DNA of 64,000 nt from Cyanobium sp. Cruz-8D1 (lineage in GTDB: Bacteria > Cyanobacteriota > Cyanobacteriia > PCC-6307 > Cyanobiaceae): assembly GCF_024345975.1 (NCBI RefSeq), contig NZ_JAGQCD010000016.1, forward strand, positions 1 through 64,000. Reading direction: 5' to 3'. Below the pieces are notes generated by a model that was given only the letters and a program-made list of their open reading frames with translations, searched no databases and had not been told where the DNA came from. Positions 33,918 to 42,905 of this stretch are shown in pieces (the first letter of the stretch is position 1; each line of letters starts with the position of its first letter). A program made the translations under genes and the position numbers.

Positions 33918-34843
33918 GTACGGCCACCCTGCAGGCGCCGAGCACAGCCCCGTCGCCCGAGGCCCCCTTCGGCCGGGTGCTCACCGCCATGGTGACCCCG
34001 TTCCGGCAGGACGGTGCCGTCGATCTCGACCTGGCGGCACGGCTGGCGGATCACCTGGTCGGCCATGGATCCGATGGGCTGGTGCTGTGCGGCACCACAG
34101 GGGAATCTCCCACCCTCAGCTGGCAGGAGCAGCATGAGCTGTTCGCCGCCGTGAAGGGGGCGGTGGGGAGCCGCGCCAGCCTGCTGGCGGGCAGCGGCAG
34201 CAACTGCACCGCCGAGGCAGTGGAAGCCACCGGCGAGGCGGCCGCCCTCGGTGCTGATGGCGCCCTGGTGGTGGTGCCCTATTACAACAAGCCTCCCCAG
34301 GAGGGCCTGGAAGCCCATTTCCGGGCCGTGGCCCAGGCCGCACCGGAGTTGCCGCTGATGCTCTACAACATCCCCGGCCGCACCGGCTGCAGCCTGGCGC
34401 CGGACACCACCGCCCGCCTGCTGGATCAGGCCAATGTGGTGGCTTTCAAGGCCGCCAGCGGCAGCACCGAGGAGGTCAGCCGGCTGCGGGAGCTCTGCGG
34501 CGATCGCCTGGCGATCTACAGCGGTGATGACGCCCTCACCCTGCCGATGCTGGCCGTGGGCGCCGTGGGTGTGGTGAGCGTGGCCAGCCACCTGGTCGGC
34601 CCCAGGATCCGGGCCATGCTCCTGGCCCACCTGAGCGGCGACGTTGCCGCCGCCCTCGACGCGCACCAGCAGTTGCTGCCCCTGTGCCGGGCCCTCTTCT
34701 GCACCACCAACCCCATCCCCGTCAAAGCCGCCCTTGAGATCAGCGGCTGGCCGGTGGGTGCCCCCCGACTTCCCCTTCTTTCCGCCGATACCGACGTGCG
34801 ACAGCGCCTTTCCTCGATCCTGGCCGCCCTGCGTCCTACCTGA
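33914..34843 (+). CDS. dapA: 4-hydroxy-tetrahydrodipicolinate synthase
   Basis: A 309-residue TIM barrel. [34 protein letters not shown] (substrate-binding Thr-Thr), [18 protein letters not shown] (Tyr relay), [10 protein letters not shown] and [10 protein letters not shown] with Schiff-base Lys179 are all present. It condenses pyruvate with aspartate semialdehyde from Asd, the gene it overlaps (TTG start inside the TTGA overlap with the asd stop). Translation is therefore probably coupled. Confidence 0.95.
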   Translation: MSTATLQAPSTAPSPEAPFGRVLTAMVTPFRQDGAVDLDLAARLADHLVGHGSDGLVLCGTTGESPTLSWQEQHELFAAVKGAVGSRASLLAGSGSNCTAEAVEATGEAAALGADGALVVVPYYNKPPQEGLEAHFRAVAQAAPELPLMLYNIPGRTGCSLAPDTTARLLDQANVVAFKAASGSTEEVSRLRELCGDRLAIYSGDDALTLPMLAVGAVGVVSVASHLVGPRIRAMLLAHLSGDVAAALDAHQQLLPLCRALFCTTNPIPVKAALEISGWPVGAPRLPLLSADTDVRQRLSSILAALRPT

Positions 34844-34917
34844 CGCCAAGGCTGATTTCCAGAGTCACATCCGCTCCCGCTTCCCGTTCCTTTCCACTAC
34901 CCCAGTTCCTTCCTTAC

Positions 34918-36936
34918 ATGTCCAATCCAAACGTCAATCCCATTATCCGCTCCGGCAACGGCAACGGAACCAAGCCCAAGCACGAGGGTCTGCGCGTCAT
35001 TCCCCTGGGCGGCCTGCATGAGATCGGCAAGAACACCTGCGTCTTCGAATACGGCGATGAGCTGATGCTCGTCGATGCCGGCCTCGCTTTCCCCAGCGAT
35101 GGCATGCATGGTGTCAACGTGGTGATGCCCGACACCAGCTATCTGCGCGAGAACCAGAAGCGCATCCGCGGCATGGTGGTCACCCATGGCCACGAAGATC
35201 ACATCGGCGGCATTCCCCACCATCTCAAGAACTTCAACATCCCCATCATCTACGGCCCCCGGCTGGCGATGTCGATGCTGCAGGGGAAGATGGAGGAGGC
35301 GGGCGTCACCGACCGCACCACGATCCAGACGGTGGGCCCGCGGGATGTGGTGCACGTCGGCCAGCACTTCAAGGTGGAGTTCATCCGCAACACCCACTCG
35401 ATGGCCGACAGCTTCACGCTGGCCATCACCACGCCCGCCGGTGTGATCATCTTCACCGGTGACTTCAAGTTCGACCACACCCCTGTCGACGGCGAGACCT
35501 TCGATATCCAGCGCTTGGCCCATTACGGCGAGCAGGGTGTGCTGTGCCTGTTCAGCGATTCCACCAACGCCGAGATCCCTGGCTTCACACCGCCGGAGCG
35601 GTCCGTGTTCCCCAACTTGGATCGCCACATCAGCCAGGCGGAAGGCCGGGTCATCATCACCACTTTCGCCAGCTCGATTCATCGCGTTTCGATGATCCTG
35701 GAGCTTGCGATGAAGAACGGGCGCAAGGTGGGTCTGCTGGGCCGCTCGATGCTCAACGTGATCGCCAAGGCCCGGGAGCTCGGCTACATGCGTGCCCCCG
35801 ATGAACTGTTCGTGCCCATCAAGCAGATCCGTGACCTGCCCGACCGCGAAACCCTGTTGCTGATGACCGGCAGCCAGGGCGAACCGCTGGCGGCCCTCAG
35901 CCGCATCTCCCGCGGCGAGCACCCCCAGGTGCAGGTGAAGTCCACTGACACGATCATCTTTTCGGCCAGCCCGATCCCCGGTAACACCATCTCGGTGGTG
36001 AACACCATCGACCGCCTCATGATGATGGGCGCCAAGGTCGTCTACGGCAAAGGCGAGGGCATCCATGTCTCCGGCCACGGCTGCCAGGAAGACCACAAGC
36101 TGATGCTGGCGCTGGCCAAGCCGAAATTCTTCGTGCCCGTGCATGGTGAGCACCGCATGCTCGTCTGCCATTCCAAGACGGCCCAGTCGATGGGGGTGCC
36201 GGCTGACCACATCCTGATCATCGACAACGGTGACGTGGTGGAGCTCACCCCCGACACCATCCACAAGGGCGAACCGGTCAAGGCCGGCATCGAACTGCTC
36301 GACGCCTCCCGAAACGGCATCGTTGATGCCCGGGTGCTCAAGGAACGCCAGCAGCTGGCCGAGGACGGTGTGATCACCCTGCTGGCGGTGATCACCACCG
36401 ACGGCGTGATGGCGGCGCCGCCCCGGGTCAATCTGCGCGGTGTGGTCACCGCCGCCGATGCCCGCAAGCTCTCGGTCTGGGCCGAAAGGGAGATCACCTG
36501 GGTGCTGGAGAACCGCTGGAACCAGCTCGCCCGCAACACCGGTGGCAAGGCTCCGGATGTGGATTGGGTGGGCGTGCAACGGGAGGTGGAGGTGGGCCTG
36601 CAGCGCCGCCTGCGCCGCGAACTGCAGGTGGACCCGCTGATCATCTGCCTGGTGCAGCCCGCCCCTGCCGGCACGCCGGCCTACAAGGGCCGGGCCGATG
36701 CCGAGCCCGACACCCGTCCGGCGCCCCGCGGCGGCCGTCGGGAGGGGGGCGCGCGCCAGGCTCCTGCCGCCGTGCCCCAGCGCCAGCTGGTGACGGCCGC
36801 TGCTGCGGCGCCGGCGGCCACCATGGCGGCCCCGGCGCCAGCCGCCGCCGCGGTTGTTGTTACCAAGGCCCCTCCTGAGGAGCCGGAACCCACCGGTCGC
36901 GTCCGCCGCCGCCGCTCCGCAGCCCCTGCCGGCTGA
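34918..36936 (+). CDS. rnj: ribonuclease J
   Basis: A 672-residue metallo-beta-lactamase/beta-CASP nuclease. It opens after a short Asn-rich N-terminus with LRVIPLGGLHEIGKNTCVFE. The metal site is VVTHGHEDHIGGIPH, with IRNTHSMADS and TGDFKFDHTP downstream. FASSIHRVSMIL and HVSGHGCQEDHKLML are beta-CASP blocks. It does endo- and 5'-exonucleolytic RNA decay and processing. The last 90 residues are Ala/Pro/Arg-rich low complexity ending in basic RRRRSAAP-like sequence. It follows asd-dapA, a common cyanobacterial order. Confidence 0.95.
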   Translation: MSNPNVNPIIRSGNGNGTKPKHEGLRVIPLGGLHEIGKNTCVFEYGDELMLVDAGLAFPSDGMHGVNVVMPDTSYLRENQKRIRGMVVTHGHEDHIGGIPHHLKNFNIPIIYGPRLAMSMLQGKMEEAGVTDRTTIQTVGPRDVVHVGQHFKVEFIRNTHSMADSFTLAITTPAGVIIFTGDFKFDHTPVDGETFDIQRLAHYGEQGVLCLFSDSTNAEIPGFTPPERSVFPNLDRHISQAEGRVIITTFASSIHRVSMILELAMKNGRKVGLLGRSMLNVIAKARELGYMRAPDELFVPIKQIRDLPDRETLLLMTGSQGEPLAALSRISRGEHPQVQVKSTDTIIFSASPIPGNTISVVNTIDRLMMMGAKVVYGKGEGIHVSGHGCQEDHKLMLALAKPKFFVPVHGEHRMLVCHSKTAQSMGVPADHILIIDNGDVVELTPDTIHKGEPVKAGIELLDASRNGIVDARVLKERQQLAEDGVITLLAVITTDGVMAAPPRVNLRGVVTAADARKLSVWAEREITWVLENRWNQLARNTGGKAPDVDWVGVQREVEVGLQRRLRRELQVDPLIICLVQPAPAGTPAYKGRADAEPDTRPAPRGGRREGGARQAPAAVPQRQLVTAAAAAPAATMAAPAPAAAAVVVTKAPPEEPEPTGRVRRRRSAAPAG

Positions 36937-36967
36937 TCCGCCGATCGCCTCGGCTGGGGCCTCGGCC

Positions 36968-37624
36968 TCAGCCGATCTGGACCAGCATCAAGCCCCTGAG
37001 CAGGTCCTCATCGGCGATGTCCGCCGCCGTGGCGGCTGGGACCGGTTCCTTCCAGTCCAGTTCCACGTCCTCGGCCAGGGATGGATCGGCTTGGTGCAGC
37101 TCGATAAGTTCGGGCTCTTCCACCAACTCTGGAATCAGCGAGGGCTCGCTCCAGGGGGCGGCTGGCGTCGCAGCCGCAGGTTCCAGGAGGGGCTGGGTCT
37201 CGACAGCCTCGATGGGGGCTGGTACGGATAGCGTTGTTGCGGCCGTGAGCCAGGGGGCCGCCGGGCCTGGGACACCGCTGGTGGGGGCCTCAGTCGGGGC
37301 TGGCTCGGCGCGCGGTTCTTCGATGCCGCACTGGTTCAGTCCCTGCGCGGCGATCCTGGTGAGGGCGGCTTCGCTGCTCTGGGCCGCCACGGCTTTGTAG
37401 TACCCGGCAGCTGCGCTCTTGTCGGTACAGCCGTAGAGCTGGGTGTGCCCCAGCAGCAGCTGCAGCCGCATCTGCAGTCCCACCAGCTGGGGGTTGTCCG
37501 ACTGCCGCAGCTGCAGCAGCAGTCCCTCCCCCTCCTGCAGCACCACGGCCCAGTTCTCCTTCGCGTAGGCCTGCTCGATCACCGCGTAGCGCTGGGCGGC
37601 TTCGTTGGCGGTGGTCTCAGCCAT
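36968..37624 (-). CDS. conserved protein with TPR-like N-terminus, unknown
   Basis: About 218 residues. Residues 1-100 are helical with TPR-like spacing (AQRYAVIEQAYAKENWAVVL, YYKAVAAQSSEAALTRIAAQ) and contain two Cys. The remainder is Pro/Ala/Glu-rich low complexity, ending in an acidic segment with EDLLRGLMLVQIG. Its start overlaps the tilS stop, so the two are coupled. A scaffolding role is conceivable; function is unknown. ATG at 37624 was chosen over 37636. Confidence 0.6.
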   Translation of the reverse strand: MAETTANEAAQRYAVIEQAYAKENWAVVLQEGEGLLLQLRQSDNPQLVGLQMRLQLLLGHTQLYGCTDKSAAAGYYKAVAAQSSEAALTRIAAQGLNQCGIEEPRAEPAPTEAPTSGVPGPAAPWLTAATTLSVPAPIEAVETQPLLEPAAATPAAPWSEPSLIPELVEEPELIELHQADPSLAEDVELDWKEPVPAATAADIADEDLLRGLMLVQIG

Positions 37625-38648
37625 GGAGCACGTCATGGGTGCGGACCCACAGTGTGCTGCGATCCCAGTGCAGTTGCCATCCTCCAGGCAGATCCAGACA
37701 GCCCGGATCCCCTCCCCGGGCCAGCCGGCTGACCAGCCTGTCGAGGCTGGTGGCGCCCGGGGCGTTCCCCAGGTGCCGGTGCAGCCAGTGCTGCAGCAGC
37801 CGGCGCTGGCTGGCTGGGGCCAGGCTGGCCAGCCGCCGGCGTGGCAGCTGCCCGGGAGTCGCTTCGGCCTCCAGGGCCCCCAGGGCCAGCTCCAGCAGTT
37901 CTGCCTCCGCCTCGACCTGCTGCTCCAGCCGTTCCGCCTGGGCGCTGATCCGCCGGCTGGCTCCGGGGTGGAGGGCTTCCAGCACCGGCATCACCTCGGC
38001 GCGCAGCCGGTTGCGGGCGAAGCGCCGATCCGCGTTGCTGCTGTCCTCCCAGACGGGCAGGCGGCGCTCCCGGCAGAGACGGCCGGTGTCGGCGCGATCA
38101 AACACCAGCAGGGGGCGGGCCAGCTGCAAGGCGCCGGCCTCCGGCCCGAGGCGGCGACTGGCCCCGAGGCTGGCGAGGCCGCGCAGGTGGCTGCCGCGGG
38201 CCAGGTTGAGCAGCACCGTTTCGGCCCGGTCGCTGGCGGTGTGACCTGTGACCACATGGCTGCAGGGCCAGCGCTGCGCCGCCTTGGCCAGGCAGCCGTA
38301 GCGCCAGTCCCGGGCTGCCGCTTCGCTGCCCGGGACTGGATCGGCCCGATCAACAACCAGCTCCAGGCCCTGGCTGCGGGCCCACTGTAGCAGTTCATTG
38401 GCCTGGCGCGCGGCGTCGGGGCGCCAGCCGTGATCCCCGTGCCACAGCTGCAGCCGCCAGCCATGCAGAGGCTGCAGGTCGAGCAGGAGGGTGGTCAGGG
38501 CCATGGAGTCCTGCCCCCCCGACACGGCCAGCAGCAGGCGCTCCCCCGCCGGCAGCAGGGAGGGGCGCCGCAGCAGATGGCGGTGCAGGCGCGCCTGGTC
38601 GCGTCCCCAGGGCCGCCGCGGCTGGCTTGGGTCGGGTGGGAGAATCAC
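37617..38648 (-). CDS. tilS: tRNA(Ile)-lysidine synthase
   Basis: Modifies C34 of tRNA-Ile(CAU) to lysidine so it reads AUA. The N-type PP-loop is LLLAVSGGQDSMAL, then WHGDHGWRPDA, VVTGHTASDRAETVLLNLAR and RRFARNRLRAEVMPVL, all diagnostic. Length is about 343 residues, with a short C-terminal region. GTG at 38648 is the likely start; the frame extends to a TTG at 38672 that touches the start of the divergent DUF561 gene. Confidence 0.93.
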   Translation of the reverse strand: MILPPDPSQPRRPWGRDQARLHRHLLRRPSLLPAGERLLLAVSGGQDSMALTTLLLDLQPLHGWRLQLWHGDHGWRPDAARQANELLQWARSQGLELVVDRADPVPGSEAAARDWRYGCLAKAAQRWPCSHVVTGHTASDRAETVLLNLARGSHLRGLASLGASRRLGPEAGALQLARPLLVFDRADTGRLCRERRLPVWEDSSNADRRFARNRLRAEVMPVLEALHPGASRRISAQAERLEQQVEAEAELLELALGALEAEATPGQLPRRRLASLAPASQRRLLQHWLHRHLGNAPGATSLDRLVSRLARGGDPGCLDLPGGWQLHWDRSTLWVRTHDVLHG

Positions 38649-38671
38649 GTCACGCTTCCGTTCGCTCGCCA

Positions 38672-39439
38672 ATGTCCCGTCTCTCCAGCCTGCCCACCGC
38701 CCTGCAGCAGGCGATCCGCCAGGGGCGCGCGCTGAAGGTGATCGCCGGGCTGGACAACTTTGAGGCGGCCCGGGTGCAGCAGGTGGTCAGGGCCGCCGCC
38801 GCCGGTGGCGCCGACCTGGTGGATCTGGCCTGTGAGCCGGGCCTGGTGCGCCTGGCCCGCGAGCTGGCACCCCAGCTGCCGATCTGTGTTTCGGCGGTGG
38901 ATCCGGCCCTGTTCCCGCCAGCCGTGGACGCCGGCGCGGCCATGGTGGAAATCGGCAACTACGACAGCTTCTATCCCCAGGGCCGCGTCTTCGGTGCTGA
39001 CGAGGTGCTGGCGCTGACCCGCCGCAGCCGCGAGCTGCTGCCCGAAACCGTGCTCTCGGTCACCGTGCCCCACACCCTTCCCCTCGATGCGCAGGAACGG
39101 CTGGCGGTGGAACTGGTGGCTGCGGGCGCCGATCTGATCCAGACCGAGGGGGGAACCAGCGCCCGTCCCCTGAGTGCCGGCGCCCTGGGGCTGATCGAAA
39201 AGGCAGCCCCCACCCTGGCGGCCGCCCATGCCATCAGCCGGGCGGTGGCCGTGCCGGTGCTGTGTGCCTCCGGTCTGTCGGCCGTCACGGTGCCGATGGC
39301 CCTGGCCGCCGGAGCCGCCGGCGTCGGTGTGGGCTCCGCCGTCAATCGCCTCGACGACCAACTCGCCATGGTGGCGGTGGTGCGTGCCCTGCGGGAAGCG
39401 ATGCCGATGGCGGCGGTGGTTCAAAGCGAACGGCCTTAG
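38672..39439 (+). CDS. DUF561/Ycf23-family TIM-barrel protein
   Basis: A 255-residue protein starting MSRLSSLPTALQQAIRQGRA. KVIAGLDNFEAARVQQVVRA, MVEIGNYDSFYPQGRVF, LSVTVPHTLPLDAQERLAVE and LIQTEGGTSA are the conserved blocks of the DUF561/Ycf23 family found in cyanobacteria and algal plastids. The pattern of strands suggests a phosphate-binding TIM barrel. Biochemical function is not established. It is divergent from tilS. Confidence 0.85.
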   Translation: MSRLSSLPTALQQAIRQGRALKVIAGLDNFEAARVQQVVRAAAAGGADLVDLACEPGLVRLARELAPQLPICVSAVDPALFPPAVDAGAAMVEIGNYDSFYPQGRVFGADEVLALTRRSRELLPETVLSVTVPHTLPLDAQERLAVELVAAGADLIQTEGGTSARPLSAGALGLIEKAAPTLAAAHAISRAVAVPVLCASGLSAVTVPMALAAGAAGVGVGSAVNRLDDQLAMVAVVRALREAMPMAAVVQSERP

Positions 39440-39469
39440 TAAGCTGAAAGGGTTGCGGCACCGCTTCCC

Positions 39470-39892
39470 ATGGGCTCGTTGACCTGGCTCCTGCAATGGC
39501 CGATCCGGGCCCTGATTCTGCTGCTGGTGGCGCGACTGCCCGTGGGGGTGGAGCTGGCGAGTTTCAGCGCCGCCCTGCTGTCGGCCATCATCATCGCCCT
39601 GCTGGGCACCCTGCTGGTCGTCCCCCTGAAGCTGCTGCTGGGGCCGATCTGGTTCGTCTCTTCCTTCGGGGGGCTGATCAGCCCGGTGTCGTTCCTGTTC
39701 AACTGGCTGATCACGATCATCCTGTTCAGCCTGGCCGCCTGGCTGATCAAGGGGTTCCGCCTGCACAACGGTCTGATCAGCGCCATCCTCGGGGCGTTGG
39801 CCTACAGCGTCCTGAGCAGCGTGGTGCTGGGCTGGATGGGTCTGGACGTGCCGCTCACCAGGGCGATGGCCGCGGTCTCCGGGGTGGGTTGA
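39470..39892 (+). CDS. four-TM holin-family-like membrane protein
   Basis: A 140-residue protein with four hydrophobic segments (about residues 5-25, 33-55, 60-90 and 108-130), including SFLFNWLITIILFSLAAWLI and a GFRLHNGLISAILGALAYSV block. This matches the small four-span membrane family (PF04020, called phage holin IV-like), which is chromosomal and widespread in bacteria. A real holin function is unlikely here. It lies 51 bp before uvrB. Confidence 0.7.
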   Translation: MGSLTWLLQWPIRALILLLVARLPVGVELASFSAALLSAIIIALLGTLLVVPLKLLLGPIWFVSSFGGLISPVSFLFNWLITIILFSLAAWLIKGFRLHNGLISAILGALAYSVLSSVVLGWMGLDVPLTRAMAAVSGVG

Positions 39893-39943
39893 TCGGTTAT
39901 CCCCGCCGAGCCGTTCCCCGGGGGTGAACGCCAGAATGGCCTG

Positions 39944-41953
39944 ATGCTTTTCCAGCTTCACGCCCCCTACGTCCCCAAGGGTGACCAACCCACCGCCATC
40001 GAAGCGATGGTGAAGGGCGTTGATGGAGGCGAGCGCTTCCAGACCCTGTTGGGGGCCACCGGCACCGGCAAGACCTTCTCGATCGCCAACGTGATCGCCC
40101 GCACGGGGCGTCCCACCCTGGTGCTGGCCCACAACAAAACCCTGGCGGCCCAGCTTTGCAACGAGTTGCGGGAATTCTTCCCCAACAATGCCGTTGAATA
40201 TTTCATCTCCTATTACGACTACTACCAGCCCGAGGCCTACGTCCCCACCTCGGACACCTACATCGCCAAGACCGCCTCGATCAACGAGGAGATCGACATG
40301 CTGCGGCACTCGGCCACCCGGTCGCTGTTCGAGCGGCGCGATGTGATCGTGGTGGCCTCGATCAGCTGCATCTACGGCCTCGGCATCCCCTCGGAGTACC
40401 TCAAGGCCGCCGTCAAGTTCGAGGTGGGCGACAAGCTCGATCTGCGCCATTCGCTCCGGGACCTGGTCAACAACCAGTACTCCCGCAACGACATTGAGAT
40501 CAGCCGCGGCCGCTTCCGGGTGCGGGGCGATGTGCTGGAGATCGGACCCGCCTATGAAGACCGGCTGGTGCGGATCGAGCTGTTCGGCGATGAGGTGGAG
40601 GCAATCCGCTATGTGGATCCCACCACCGGCGAAATCCTCCAGAGCCTGGAGGCGATCAACATCTACCCGGCCAAGCACTTCGTGACGCCGAAGGAGCGGC
40701 TGAAGGGTGCGATCCAGGCGATCCGCTCTGAGCTGCGCGAACGCCTGGATCTGCTCAACGGCCAGGGGCGGCTGCTGGAGGCCCAGCGCCTGGAGCAGCG
40801 CACCACCTACGACCTGGAGATGCTGGAGCAGGTGGGCTACTGCAACGGGGTCGAGAACTACGCCCGTCACCTGTCGGGCCGGGAGGCCGGTACCCCGCCC
40901 GAATGCCTGATCGACTATTTCCCCGACGACTGGCTGCTGGTGGTGGATGAGAGCCACGTGACCTGCTCCCAGCTACAGGCCATGTACAACGGCGATCAGA
41001 GCCGCAAGCAGGTGCTGATCGAGCATGGCTTCCGCCTGCCCAGCGCCGCCGACAACCGGCCCCTCAAGGGGGACGAGTTCTGGACCAAGGCGCGGCAGAC
41101 CATCTTCGTGTCGGCCACCCCCGGCGCCTGGGAGCTGGCCCAGAGCAAGGAGCAGGTGGTACAGCAGGTGATCCGCCCCACCGGCGTGCTCGATCCGATC
41201 GTGGAGGTGCGCCCCTCCGAGGGCCAGATCGATGACCTGCTCGGGGAGATCCGGGTGCGGGCCGATCGCCAGGAGCGGGTGCTGGTCACCACCCTCACCA
41301 AGCGGATGGCGGAGGACCTCACCGATTACCTGGCTGAGAACGGGGTGCGGGTGCGTTATCTGCACTCGGAGATCCATTCGATCGAACGGATCGAGATCAT
41401 CCAGGACCTGCGCAATGGCGCCTACGACGTGCTCGTGGGGGTGAACCTGCTGCGGGAGGGCCTTGATTTGCCCGAGGTGTCCCTGGTGGCGATCCTCGAC
41501 GCCGACAAGGAGGGCTTCCTGCGGGCGGAACGCTCCTTGATCCAGACCATCGGTCGGGCGGCGCGCCACATCGATGGGGTGGCGCTCCTCTATGCCGACA
41601 ACCTCACCGATTCGATGGCCAGGGCCATCTCCGAGACCGAACGGCGTCGGGTGATCCAGCATGCCTACAACGAACGCCATGGCATCACCCCCACGCCGGC
41701 CGGCAAGCGGGCGGGCAACGCGATCCTCACCTCGCTTGAGCAGTCACGCCGACTCAACGACGACCAACCTGAGGCGGCGACCGAACAGGCCGAGCCGTAC
41801 CAGGTGCCTCTCGATGCGCTGCCCGAGCTGATCACCCAGCTGGAGGAGAAGATGAAGGCGGCGGCGAAGGGCCTGGAGTTCGAGGAGGCCGCCAACCTGC
41901 GCGATCGCATCAAGAAGCTGCGCCACAAGCTGGTGGGTCGGCCAGCGGCCTAG
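39944..41953 (+). CDS. uvrB: excinuclease ABC subunit B
   Basis: A 669-residue helicase-like repair protein that verifies DNA damage with UvrA and recruits UvrC. Walker A is [16 protein letters not shown], with the beta-hairpin region [50 protein letters not shown] and QTIGRAARH. The C-terminal UVR motif is [18 protein letters not shown]. Its TAG stop shares the palindrome CTAG with the stop of the convergent mscL gene. Confidence 0.97.
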   Translation: MLFQLHAPYVPKGDQPTAIEAMVKGVDGGERFQTLLGATGTGKTFSIANVIARTGRPTLVLAHNKTLAAQLCNELREFFPNNAVEYFISYYDYYQPEAYVPTSDTYIAKTASINEEIDMLRHSATRSLFERRDVIVVASISCIYGLGIPSEYLKAAVKFEVGDKLDLRHSLRDLVNNQYSRNDIEISRGRFRVRGDVLEIGPAYEDRLVRIELFGDEVEAIRYVDPTTGEILQSLEAINIYPAKHFVTPKERLKGAIQAIRSELRERLDLLNGQGRLLEAQRLEQRTTYDLEMLEQVGYCNGVENYARHLSGREAGTPPECLIDYFPDDWLLVVDESHVTCSQLQAMYNGDQSRKQVLIEHGFRLPSAADNRPLKGDEFWTKARQTIFVSATPGAWELAQSKEQVVQQVIRPTGVLDPIVEVRPSEGQIDDLLGEIRVRADRQERVLVTTLTKRMAEDLTDYLAENGVRVRYLHSEIHSIERIEIIQDLRNGAYDVLVGVNLLREGLDLPEVSLVAILDADKEGFLRAERSLIQTIGRAARHIDGVALLYADNLTDSMARAISETERRRVIQHAYNERHGITPTPAGKRAGNAILTSLEQSRRLNDDQPEAATEQAEPYQVPLDALPELITQLEEKMKAAAKGLEFEEAANLRDRIKKLRHKLVGRPAA

Positions 41954-42342
41954 AGCGCGCGCCGATCCAGCGCTTCGGCCAGGCGGTTGGCGGCGGCGGC
42001 CAGTTCGGCCTGGGGGTCGGGCCCGGCATCGAGGGCCTTGGCCTCCTCCTGGCGACGCATCCCTTCGATCGCCCGCACGATCAGGAACACCACAAAGGCG
42101 ATCACCAGGAAGTTGATCAGGGCCACGACCACCGTGCCGGCGGGCCAGGCGCTGATCGAATCGACCCGCGCGGCCTTCAGGGCCGGCTCCAGTGCGTTGG
42201 TCATCACCAGACTGACGATGGCATCGACCACCTTGGCGAAAGCGGAGCCGATCACCACGGCCACCGCCAGATCGACCACATTGCCCTTGTTGATGAAATC
42301 CTTGAAGTCGCTCAGGAAGGATGACGCGCCGCGCCGGGCCAT
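41950..42342 (-). CDS. mscL: large-conductance mechanosensitive channel
   Basis: A 130-residue protein beginning [20 protein letters not shown], then [20 protein letters not shown] (first transmembrane helix with the Gly/Ala gate), and [20 protein letters not shown] (second helix). The C-terminal helix bundle is EMRRQEEA-like and ends in Arg/Ala residues. It opens under osmotic downshift to release solutes. ATG at 42342 fits; an ATG at 42351 adds three residues. The reading frame continues upstream into a decayed dehydrogenase, which is not part of this gene. Confidence 0.93.
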   Translation of the reverse strand: MARRGASSFLSDFKDFINKGNVVDLAVAVVIGSAFAKVVDAIVSLVMTNALEPALKAARVDSISAWPAGTVVVALINFLVIAFVVFLIVRAIEGMRRQEEAKALDAGPDPQAELAAAANRLAEALDRRAL

Positions 42343-42394
42343 GGGAATCATTCGTGAAGACTGACCTTTCCTACCCCATGGCCGTGGGCCAGTC

Positions 42395-42905
42395 TGTTCA
42401 ATCGGTTCGAGACGAAGCAGTTGGCCATCGCCGGCGCCATCGGTGAGCGCAGACAGGGAACCGTCCGGTCCCTGGCGCACGTCCCTCACCCTGGCGCCGG
42501 CGAAGAGATCACCCCGCCAGCCCGGGTAGCGATCACCGTTGTAGACGGCCAGGCCGGAGGGGGCGATGGCGGGGCCGAAGGACTCACGACTGTGGGTCAC
42601 CGTCGGCCAGCCGTTGTTCTCCCCGGCTTCGATCCGGTTGAGCGCGTCGCCGCCTTTGGCGCCGTGTTCGCTGGCCCAGATCCGGCCGCCCTGGCGATCG
42701 ATGGCCAGCCCCTGGATGTTGCGGTGCCCCTGGCGGGGCTGCCGGCTTTGCGCTGCGGCACCGCGAACAGCACCTGCAGCTCGCTGAGGCCACGTCCAGC
42801 AGGCCCCCCTGGCCGGCGGCCAGCACCTCGGGCACACCACGGATCGGTTCGGCCTGCAGCACACCGCCCCGCACCAGACGCAATCGGCCCGGCCGCCAGC
42901 CCGTT
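42395..42905 (-). pseudogene. decayed PQQ-type soluble sugar dehydrogenase
   Basis: Fragments of one family are spread over different frames. One frame (from about 42880) reads AEPIRGVPEVLAAGQGGLLD, the N-terminal block of aldose/glucose dehydrogenases of the YliI type. Another (from about 42729) reads GHRNIQGLAID, IWASEHGAKGGDALNRIEAG, APSGLAVYNGDRYPGWRGDL and RVRDVRQGPDGSL. Most of the middle, and about 30 residues before the RVRDVRQGPDG block, are missing. A frameshift joins the first two parts. The gene cannot make a functional enzyme. Confidence 0.8.

Noticed and set aside
39470-39892. Prophage holin as evidence of a second prophage
   Set aside because: The four-span family is a normal chromosomal membrane family and no lysis or structural genes are near it.
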